Below are positions 54,936 through 61,794 of a stretch of DNA of 64,000 bases, one piece after another; within the stretch, counting starts at the first letter, position 1, and every line of letters starts with the position of its first letter. This DNA is from Humitalea rosea. GTDB lineage: Bacteria; Pseudomonadota; Alphaproteobacteria; Acetobacterales; Acetobacteraceae. Where the stretch lies: the NCBI RefSeq assembly GCF_003253705.1, contig NZ_QKYU01000011.1:1-64000 (forward strand). Reading direction: 5' to 3'. Under the pieces are notes generated by a model that was not told where the DNA came from, did no database searches, and saw only the letters and a program-made list of their open reading frames with translations. The position numbers and the translations under genes are program-made.

Positions 54936-56114
54936 ATGACACGCAACCTGCCGCTGCTGGCCCTGGCAATCGGGGCCTTTGGGATCGGTACGACCGAATT
55001 CGCCCCCATGGGCCTGCTGCCGGTGATCGCCGGCGATCTGGGGGTCTCCATCCCAAGTGCCGGGCTGCTGGTCAGCGCCTATGCCTTCGGCGTGCTGCTG
55101 GGCGCACCGTTGATGACGCTGACCACCGGCGGGCTGCGCCGGAAGACGCTGCTCCTGCTGCTCATGGGGCTCTTCACCCTGGGTAACCTGCTCTCCGCTT
55201 TGGCGCCCGGGTATGGGACGCTGCTGGCGGCGCGGCTCGTGACCTCGCTCTGCCATGGCGCCTTCTTCGGCGTCGGCTCCATCGTCGCGGCAAATCTGGT
55301 CCCGCCGGAGAAGCGGGCGGGGGCAGTCGCCGCCATGTTCATGGGGCTGACCATCGCCAATGTCGGCGGCGTGCCGCTGGCGACCTGGTTCGGCCAGGTG
55401 GCGGGCTGGCGCGCGGCCTTCTGGGGGATCACCGGGCTCGGCGTGCTGGCGCTCGCGGCGCTGCACTATGCGCTGCCGCGCGCCCCGGTGGAGCCCCGCG
55501 CCGATATCGGCCGCGAATTGCGCGTGCTGCGCCGCCCGGCGGTGCTGCTGGCGCTGGCGACGACGGTGCTGAGCTCCAGCGCCATGTTCACCGCCTTCAC
55601 CTATATCGCGCCGATCCTGCAGGAGGTGACGCGGGTCTCCCCCGCCTTCGTCACCCAGATGCTGGTGCTGTTCGGGCTCGGCCTCACCCTCGGCAATTAC
55701 TTGGGTGGACGGTTTGCCGACCGTGCGCTGAATGCGACGCTGGTCACCGTGCTCGCCGCCATCACCGCGTTGCTGCTGATCTTCGCGGTGACCATGCATT
55801 GGGCGCTGCCGGCGGCGGTGACGATCTTCGTCTGGGGCGTGGCGACCTTCGCCATGGTGCCGCCCTTGCAGACGCGGGTCATGCGGACCGCCTCGGATGC
55901 GCCGAACCTCGCCTCCTCGGTCAATATCGGGGCGTTCAATCTGGGCAATGCGCTGGGGGCGGTGCTCGGGGGGGCGGTGATCGGGGTCGGGCTCAGCTAT
56001 GAGTATGTGGCGGTCGCCGCGGCGGTCCCGGCGCTGGCGGCGCTGGGGCTGGTGCTGGTCTCGATCCGCGGGCGCCGCCCCGTGCCGGCCGAGGCGCTTT
56101 GCGCGGAAAGCTGA
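54936..56114 (+). CDS. MFS transporter (AraJ/sugar-efflux-like)
   Basis: A 392-residue 12-helix major facilitator. It opens LALAIGAFGIGTTEFAPMGLLPVIA and has SAGLLVSAYAFGVLLGAPLM, RLVTSLCHGAFFGVGSI and FTYIAPILQEV, the pattern of the AraJ/YdhP drug-and-sugar efflux group (DHA1). The substrate is unknown; the group exports arabinose-like sugars, purine nucleosides or drugs. It is downstream of the epimerase gene with a 105-base gap and may share its function or be independent. Confidence 0.9.
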   Translation: MTRNLPLLALAIGAFGIGTTEFAPMGLLPVIAGDLGVSIPSAGLLVSAYAFGVLLGAPLMTLTTGGLRRKTLLLLLMGLFTLGNLLSALAPGYGTLLAARLVTSLCHGAFFGVGSIVAANLVPPEKRAGAVAAMFMGLTIANVGGVPLATWFGQVAGWRAAFWGITGLGVLALAALHYALPRAPVEPRADIGRELRVLRRPAVLLALATTVLSSSAMFTAFTYIAPILQEVTRVSPAFVTQMLVLFGLGLTLGNYLGGRFADRALNATLVTVLAAITALLLIFAVTMHWALPAAVTIFVWGVATFAMVPPLQTRVMRTASDAPNLASSVNIGAFNLGNALGAVLGGAVIGVGLSYEYVAVAAAVPALAALGLVLVSIRGRRPVPAEALCAES

Positions 56115-56130
56115 GCTGGCGATCACATAA

Positions 56131-56148
56131 CGATATCTGCATATGTCG
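56131..56148. promoter_or_regulatory. AT-rich imperfect dyad upstream of ahcY
   Basis: CGATATCTGCATATGTCG is an imperfect inverted repeat in the only AT-rich part of the MFS-ahcY gap. It could be an operator for an ArsR-type SAH regulator (SahR-like) or contain the promoter; this is inference. Confidence 0.3.
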
Positions 56149-56164
56149 CCGGTAACCCTGGCCA

Positions 56165-56195
56165 TGCCGCGCCGCCCGTGCTAGGCGGCGCGGCA
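56165..56195 (+). promoter_or_regulatory. Leader hairpin directly before the ahcY ribosome-binding site
   Basis: TGCCGCGCCGCC (56165-56176) and GGCGGCGCGGCA (56184-56195) form a perfect 12-bp stem with loop CGTGCTA, ending five bases before the AGGAG of ahcY. It is too GC-rich and too precisely placed to ignore, but no T-run or known riboswitch consensus is present. Confidence 0.55.
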
Positions 56196-56215
56196 GACAC
56201 AGGAGTTCCCGACCC

Positions 56216-57610
56216 ATGACCGATTACGTCGTCAAAGACCTCAGCCTCGCTCCCTGGGGCCGCCAGGAAATCGAGATGGCCCAGGACGAGATGCCGGGGC
56301 TGATGGCGACGCGCCGGGAAGCCAATGGCACCAAGCCGCTGGCCGGGGCCCGCATCGCCGGCTGCCTGCACATGACCATCCAGACCGCCGTGCTGATCGA
56401 GACGCTGACCGAGCTCGGCGCCGATGTGCGCTGGTCCTCCTGCAACATCTTCTCGACCCAGGACCACGCCGCGGCCGCCATCGCCGCCTCCGGCGTGCCG
56501 GTCTTCGCGATCAAGGGCGAGACCCTGCCGGAATACTGGTCCTACGTGCAGCGCACGATGGAATGGGCCGATGGCGGCGAGCCGAACATGATCCTCGACG
56601 ATGGCGGCGATCTGACCGGCCTCGTCCACTTCGGCCTGCGCGCGGAAAAGGGTGATGTCGCCTTCCTCGACGCGCCCGGCAATGAGGAAGAAGAGGCCTT
56701 CTTCGCGCTGATCAAGGATTGCCTGAAGACCAAGCCGGGCTGGTTCGCCCGCCTCGCCGCCTCGATCAAGGGTGTGTCGGAGGAGACCACGACCGGCGTG
56801 CATCGCCTGCAAGTGATGGCCCGCGAAGGCCGCCTGCTGTTCCCGGCGATCAACGTCAACGACAGCGTCACCAAGTCCAAGTTCGACAACCTCTACGGCT
56901 GCCGTGAGTCGCTGGTCGATGGCATCCGCCGCGGCACCGACGTCATGATGTCGGGCAAGGTCGCCGTGGTCGCGGGCTTCGGCGATGTGGGCAAGGGCTC
57001 GTCGGCCAGCCTCAAGAACGCCGGCTGCCGCGTGCTGGTGACGGAAGCCGATCCGATCTGCGCCTTGCAGGCCGCGATGGAAGGCTATGAGGTCGTGACG
57101 ATGGAAGAGGCCGCCCCGCGCGGCGACATCTTCGTCACCGCCACCGGCAATGTCGATGTCATCACCATCGAGCACATGCGCGCGATGAAGCACCGCGCCA
57201 TCGTCTGCAACATCGGCCATTTCGACAGCGAGATTCAGGTCGCCGCGCTGAAGAACTACAAGTGGTTCAACGTGAAGCCGCAGGTCGACGAGATCGAGAT
57301 GGCAGAAGGCAAGCGCATCATCCTGTTGTCGCAGGGCCGGCTCGTGAACCTCGGCAATGCGACCGGGCATCCGTCCTTCGTGATGTCGGCCTCCTTCACC
57401 AACCAGGTGATGGCGCAGATGGAGCTGTGGTCGAACAGCGGTGCCTATGAGAAGCAGGTCTATACCCTGCCCAAGCGCCTGGATGAGAAGGTCGCGGCGC
57501 TGCATCTGGAGAAGGTCGGCGCCAAGCTGACGAAGCTGACGGCGGCGCAGGCCGCCTATATCGGCGTCGGCGACCAGGGCCCGTTCAAGCCCGACACCTA
57601 CCGCTACTGA
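56216..57610 (+). CDS. ahcY: Adenosylhomocysteinase
   Basis: A 464-residue NAD-dependent enzyme that splits S-adenosylhomocysteine into adenosine and homocysteine. It starts [27 protein letters not shown], has [24 protein letters not shown], the NAD-binding [39 protein letters not shown] and ends FKPDTYRY with the conserved C-terminal tyrosine. Length matches the long alphaproteobacterial form with the 40-residue insert. A strong leader hairpin precedes it and a strong terminator follows. Confidence 0.98.
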   Translation: MTDYVVKDLSLAPWGRQEIEMAQDEMPGLMATRREANGTKPLAGARIAGCLHMTIQTAVLIETLTELGADVRWSSCNIFSTQDHAAAAIAASGVPVFAIKGETLPEYWSYVQRTMEWADGGEPNMILDDGGDLTGLVHFGLRAEKGDVAFLDAPGNEEEEAFFALIKDCLKTKPGWFARLAASIKGVSEETTTGVHRLQVMAREGRLLFPAINVNDSVTKSKFDNLYGCRESLVDGIRRGTDVMMSGKVAVVAGFGDVGKGSSASLKNAGCRVLVTEADPICALQAAMEGYEVVTMEEAAPRGDIFVTATGNVDVITIEHMRAMKHRAIVCNIGHFDSEIQVAALKNYKWFNVKPQVDEIEMAEGKRIILLSQGRLVNLGNATGHPSFVMSASFTNQVMAQMELWSNSGAYEKQVYTLPKRLDEKVAALHLEKVGAKLTKLTAAQAAYIGVGDQGPFKPDTYRY

Positions 57611-57630
57611 TCCGCTGATCCTTCGACCCG

Positions 57631-57670
57631 GGCCCGGCCTTCGCCAATCGGCGAGGGCCGGGCCTTTTCT
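57631..57670 (+). terminator. Rho-independent terminator of ahcY
   Basis: GGCCCGGCC-T-TCGCC pairs with GGCGA-G-GGCCGGGCC around loop AATC (15 pairs including one T-G), followed by TTTTCT. It lies 20 bases after the ahcY stop. The remaining 57671-57919 gap holds a 7-bp palindrome (GTCAGCC/GGCTGAC, 57691-57710) and nothing else recognised. Confidence 0.93.
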
Positions 57671-57919
57671 GTGGTACCCTTCTCCGTCTTGTCAGCCCCC
57701 GATGGCTGACGCACCCTGCGCATAAGCGCGGTGCCGATGCCCGCGCAAAAAGTTCGCTCGAACGGACTGCGTGAGGATGGGGACAAGGTGAGCGTCATGC
57801 CGTTCCGCCCATGCCGGGCCTCCCCCTACGTCGTTCCGCCCCGATGAGGACGGCTCGCAAGAGCACGGGCCCGTTCGCGCGCGACCACCGATCCGGATCG
57901 ACACAGGAGAGCCCTCAGA

Positions 57920-59017
57920 ATGGCCGCGGTCACCATTGAACGCATCGAGGCGATCCCGCTTCGCATCCCCTTCGATCATTGGGCGCCGCCGCCGCTCTAC
58001 GCCGGGCGGCCGAGAACGACGCTGGACACGCTGCTGGTGCGGGTCACGACCAACCGGGGCCTGATCGGCTGGGGCGAGGCATTCGGCGGCACCTGGCCCG
58101 CGACGGTGGCGGCCTTGGACACCTGGGTCACACCGCTGGTCCTGGGGCAGGATGCGACCGACCCGCGCATCGCCGCGCGGCTGGAGCGGACGCTGCACAA
58201 CCTTGGCCGCTCCGGCCCCGTGATGCATGCGATCAGCGGGCTCGACATCGCCTTGTGGGATCTGCGCGGCAAGATGGAGGGGGTGCCGGTGCATGCCCTG
58301 CTGGGCGGCAAGCGGCGGAACCAGGTGCCGGCCTATGCGTCTCTGTTGCAATACTACAACGATCTCGGCTTGATCCGCACCAATGTCGCGCGCGCGCTCG
58401 ACCGCGGCTATCGCCAGATCAAGCTGCATGAGCGCACCCCCGAAGCCGTCGCCGCGACGCGTGAGGTGACGGGGCCGGGCATCCCGATCATGGTCGATAC
58501 CAACTGCGCCTGGACGCCCGATACGGTGACCGAGGCGGTGTTGAGCATGGCGCCGTCCAAGCCGCTCTGGGTGGAGGAACCGATCTGGCCGCCGGAGGAT
58601 TTCGCCTCGCTGGCGGTGCTGCGCCAGGCCACCGGCATTCCCATGGCGATCGGCGAGAACGCGACCGGCACGCTGGACTTCGAGAAGATGATCGCGGCCA
58701 AGGCGGTCGATTACGTCCAGCCCAGCGCCACCAAGATCGGCGGGCTGACGCCACTGTGGCAGATCGCGACCCACGCCGAGGCGCATGGCGTGACCTGCGT
58801 GCCGCATGCGGCCTACTTCGGCCCGGGTTACCTCGCCACCCTGCACGCCCTGGCCGCCAAGCCGAAGGAGAGCGCGATCGAGCGCTTCTTCTGCGACCTC
58901 GGGCTGATGCCCTATGCCGCCACCGTCCCGGTCATCAACGGCTGGGTGCAGGTGCCCGACGGGCCGGGCCTCGGTGCCGAGCCTGAACTGGAATTGCTGG
59001 AGCGATTCCGGGCCTGA
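57920..59017 (+). CDS. Mandelate racemase/muconate lactonizing enzyme family protein
   Basis: A 365-residue member of the enolase superfamily. The capping domain (IERIEAIPLRIPFD) and barrel domain are complete. Acid-base residues are K and H in RQIKLHE, metal ligands are Asp in MVDTNCAW, Glu in WVEEPIWP and Glu in AIGENATGT, with the C-terminal histidine in VPHAAYFGPG. KxH rather than the KxK of mandelate racemase suggests an acid-sugar dehydratase or a distinct activity. It precedes Bug- and TRAP-type binding protein genes, so uptake plus breakdown of an organic acid is the likely theme. Confidence 0.88.
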   Translation: MAAVTIERIEAIPLRIPFDHWAPPPLYAGRPRTTLDTLLVRVTTNRGLIGWGEAFGGTWPATVAALDTWVTPLVLGQDATDPRIAARLERTLHNLGRSGPVMHAISGLDIALWDLRGKMEGVPVHALLGGKRRNQVPAYASLLQYYNDLGLIRTNVARALDRGYRQIKLHERTPEAVAATREVTGPGIPIMVDTNCAWTPDTVTEAVLSMAPSKPLWVEEPIWPPEDFASLAVLRQATGIPMAIGENATGTLDFEKMIAAKAVDYVQPSATKIGGLTPLWQIATHAEAHGVTCVPHAAYFGPGYLATLHALAAKPKESAIERFFCDLGLMPYAATVPVINGWVQVPDGPGLGAEPELELLERFRA

Positions 59018-59063
59018 GCAGCGCCAGGCCCACGGCGGGTCATTACGGGAGGAAACAAAAAAA

Positions 59064-60044
59064 ATGAACGACCTGAACCGGCGCGCCTGCGTCCTCGGAG
59101 CGGCGGCGCTCTGGGCCGCGGCGCGGGCCACACCGGCCGCGGCCGAGACCTATCCCGACCATCCGCTGCGGGTGATCGTGCCCTATGCCGCCGGCGGTGC
59201 CTCGGACACGCTGGCGCGGCTGCTGGCCGATATCCTCGGCGGGCAGCTTGGGCAGACGCTGGTGGTGGAGAACCGCGGCGGTGGCGCCAGCGTCGTCGGC
59301 ACCCAGGCGATCGGGACCGCGCGGCCGGATGGCTACACCATCGGCGTCATCGACAGCGCCTTCGTCATCAACCCCGGCCTGTTCGGCAGCAGGCTGCCCT
59401 ATGACACCGTGGCGGATTTCGCGCCGGTGTCGCTGGTCGCCCGCTCGCCGCTGGTGCTGGCCGTGCATCCGAGCGTGCCGGCCACGACCGCGCAGGAGCT
59501 GGTGGCCCTGGCCAAGGCCCGGCCGGGCAGCATCGCCTTCGGCTCCGCCGGCCTCGGCACCGCCATCCATCTGGCGGGCGAGCAGTTCATCCAGACCGCG
59601 GGGGTCGAGATTATCCACGTGCCCTATCGCGGCGGCGCGCCGTCAATCGTGGATCTGATCGCGGGGCAGGTGCAGATGACCTTCTCCACCGTGCCCTCCA
59701 TCCTCGGCCATGTGCGCTCCGGCCGGGTGCGGGCGCTGGCGGTGACCGGGCTCGGCTCGGAGCTGCTGCCGGAGGTGCCGACCATGGCCCAGGCGGGGTT
59801 GCCGGGCGTCGATGCGGCGCCGCTGTTCGGCATGGTGGCCCCGGCCAATACGCCGCCGGCGGCCCTTGCCCGGCTCGCCAGCCTGACCGCGGCGGCGGTG
59901 ACGGAGGGCCCGCTGCGGCGACGCCTCATCGAGCTCGGCTTCGAGCCGGTGGGCAGCACCCCCGAGGCGTTCCGCGCCACGATCGCCGAGGAGGTCGCCA
60001 AATGGACCCGCGTCATCCAGGCGGGGAACATCAAGGTGGATTAG
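59064..60044 (+). CDS. Bug-family (tripartite tricarboxylate) solute-binding protein
   Basis: A 326-residue periplasmic binding protein. A signal peptide (MNDLNRRACVLGAAALWAAARATPAAA) precedes YPDHPLRVIVPYAAGGASDTLARLLAD, with the intact APGG-like ligand loop. SAGLGTAIHLAGEQF, IIHVPYRGGAPSIVDLIAGQ and LPEVPTMAQAGLPGV complete the family pattern. It has GGAGG with an A-rich spacer before the ATG. It lies 46 bases after the enolase-superfamily gene, so it probably captures that enzyme's substrate. No TctAB permease is adjacent. Confidence 0.92.
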   Translation: MNDLNRRACVLGAAALWAAARATPAAAETYPDHPLRVIVPYAAGGASDTLARLLADILGGQLGQTLVVENRGGGASVVGTQAIGTARPDGYTIGVIDSAFVINPGLFGSRLPYDTVADFAPVSLVARSPLVLAVHPSVPATTAQELVALAKARPGSIAFGSAGLGTAIHLAGEQFIQTAGVEIIHVPYRGGAPSIVDLIAGQVQMTFSTVPSILGHVRSGRVRALAVTGLGSELLPEVPTMAQAGLPGVDAAPLFGMVAPANTPPAALARLASLTAAAVTEGPLRRRLIELGFEPVGSTPEAFRATIAEEVAKWTRVIQAGNIKVD

Positions 60045-60125
60045 GCGCCGCCTGGGCTGCCTTCCCCCCTGCCCATGCTTGGCTTATGTGGGTTGCCGCC
60101 GCCATTGCTCACCGGAGGAACACCA

Positions 60126-61214
60126 ATGAACCGTCGTGCCATGCTGGGGGCGGCCGTTGCTGCCTCCCCCGTTGCGCTTGCAGCACCCGCTCTCGCCCAG
60201 ACCGCGATGCCGGAGGTGCGGTGGCGCCTCACCTCCTCCTTCCCGCGCACCCTGGATGTGCTGTTCAGCACGCCGGAGTTGATCGCCCGCCGCGTCGCGA
60301 CGCTGACCGACAACAAGTTCCGCATCAGCGTCTTCCCCGCCGGCGAGATCGTCGGCGGGTTGCAGGCGCTGGACGCCGTCCAGGCCGGCACGCTGGAGGC
60401 CGCGCATACCGCCTCCTACTACTATGTCGGCAAGGAGCCGGGCTTCGCCTTCTTCACCGCCATGCCCTTCGGGCTGAACACGCGGCAGATGACGGCCTGG
60501 CTGCGCCATGGCGGCGGGCGTGAGCTGCAGGACACCTTCTTCAACGAATACAACATCAAGGCGATCCCCGCCGGCGATACCGGCGCGCAGATGGGCGGCT
60601 GGTTCCGCAACGAGGTCCGCAGCCTCGCCGACCTCAACGGGCTGAAGTTCCGCATCGCGGGCTTCGCCGGCCAGGTGTTCCAGCGCCTCGGCGCCGCGCC
60701 GACGCAGGTCGCGGCCGCCGACATCTACCCGTCGCTGGAACGCGGCACGCTCGATGCCGTCGAATTCGTCGGCCCGCATGATGATGAGCGGCTGGGCTTC
60801 GTCCGCGTCGCCCGCAACTACTACGCCCCAGGCTTCTGGGAGCCCGGTGCGCGGCTGCACTTCATGGCGAACCAGCGCGCCTGGGATGCGCTGCCCGACC
60901 TGTACAAGGCCGCGATCGAGGTCGCCTGCGCCGAGGCCGACAGCGAGATGGTCAGCAAGTACGACCACCTGAACCCGCTGGCGCTGCGCCGGCTGGTGGC
61001 GGCGGGCGCGCAGCTTCGCTTCTGGCCGCGCGAGATCCTCCAGGCCGCGTGGCGCGAGAGCAATGCGCTGTATGAGGAAACCGCGTCCAAGAACCCGCGC
61101 TTCAAGGCGATCTGGGACAGCTACAAGCCCTACCGCACCGACCAGTACCAGTGGTTCCGCGTGGCCGAGAATTCCTTCGACAACTTCGCCTTCGCGGCGG
61201 CGGCGCAGCAGTAG
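60126..61214 (+). CDS. TRAP transporter substrate-binding protein (DctP family)
   Basis: A 362-residue periplasmic protein. The signal peptide MNRRAMLGAAVAASPVALAAPALA is followed by VRWRLTSSFPRTLDVLFSTPELIARRV. FPAGEIVGGLQALDAVQAGTLEAAHTASYYY, DLNGLKFRIAGFAGQVF and LERGTLDAVEFVGPHDDERLGF are typical of DctP-type proteins binding carboxylates such as keto acids. No DctQ or DctM membrane genes are present in the window, so it is an orphan or works with a remote permease. It follows the Bug gene by 81 bases. Confidence 0.92.
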   Translation: MNRRAMLGAAVAASPVALAAPALAQTAMPEVRWRLTSSFPRTLDVLFSTPELIARRVATLTDNKFRISVFPAGEIVGGLQALDAVQAGTLEAAHTASYYYVGKEPGFAFFTAMPFGLNTRQMTAWLRHGGGRELQDTFFNEYNIKAIPAGDTGAQMGGWFRNEVRSLADLNGLKFRIAGFAGQVFQRLGAAPTQVAAADIYPSLERGTLDAVEFVGPHDDERLGFVRVARNYYAPGFWEPGARLHFMANQRAWDALPDLYKAAIEVACAEADSEMVSKYDHLNPLALRRLVAAGAQLRFWPREILQAAWRESNALYEETASKNPRFKAIWDSYKPYRTDQYQWFRVAENSFDNFAFAAAAQQ

Positions 61215-61221
61215 GCCTCAA

Positions 61222-61286
61222 GCCGGGCTGCGCTTCGGCCCGCCCGGCCCCTACCTTACCATCTTACCATCTTACTGCCTTACCGG
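61222..61286. repeat. Hairpin and 8-bp tandem repeats after the TRAP gene
   Basis: GCCGGGC (61222-61228) pairs with GCCCGGC (61242-61248). It is followed by four tandem 8-mers: CTTACCAT, CTTACCAT, CTTACTGC, CTTACCGG (61255-61286). The hairpin may end the TRAP transcript. The rest of the gap to 61397 shows nothing recognised. Confidence 0.6.
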
Positions 61287-61397
61287 GGCTTTGCCCTCCG
61301 ATCCGGACGTGGCGGCGGCCTGCCGCAGCCACGCGTAGGACAGCAAGCCGGGAAGGCATCATATCCTAACATCAACCTCCGCGCCCTGGCCCAAAAA

Positions 61398-61712
61398 TCA
61401 ACGCGGCGAGGGGCACCACAGAGCGTTCACCCGGTCCAACTCCACTGCATGGGCCTCGCGCAGCGGCGCGCGTTCGGCCGGAGGCAGCATGCCGGTGAGG
61501 GAGAGAAACCGCAGCTCGGCCAATGCACCGGTCGTCAGATCCGCCCAGGGGTAGGCGGTGGCCTCGCGCAGCGCTGCGAGACTCGCGGCCAGTTCAAGCC
61601 TGTGCCGCGCCAACAGCGCTGAGTCGGGCGCGTCAGGCTCGCTGAACAAATCGGGCGTGACGGGGCCTGGGCCGAAGAGATCGGGCTGGGCGGAACGGCG
61701 AAGGCTGGACAT
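61398..61712 (-). CDS. Small hypothetical protein with clamp-binding-like motifs
   Basis: A 104-residue protein that I do not recognise. The N terminus holds QPDLF (residues 9-13) and a second PDLF (20-23), both resembling the beta-sliding-clamp binding motif QL(S/D)LF. The rest is predicted helical (RHRLELAASLAALREATAY, AELRFLSLTGMLPPAERAPL). It is divergent from the restriction-methylase gene with an 82-base shared upstream region. It could be a controller or accessory factor of that locus, or an unrelated housekeeping protein. Confidence 0.6.
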   Translation of the reverse strand: MSSLRRSAQPDLFGPGPVTPDLFSEPDAPDSALLARHRLELAASLAALREATAYPWADLTTGALAELRFLSLTGMLPPAERAPLREAHAVELDRVNALWCPSPR

Positions 61713-61794
61713 GCCCCATCCTAACCATCCGCATAGCCGATGTCACGGCCGTCACCTGCTTGCGACGCCGCAACATCCAGCCCAAAGTCCAATA

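Noticed and set aside
56165-56195. SAH riboswitch before ahcY
   Set aside because: Only one hairpin is present and the conserved SAH-aptamer sequence blocks are absent, so it is reported only as an uncharacterised leader hairpin.
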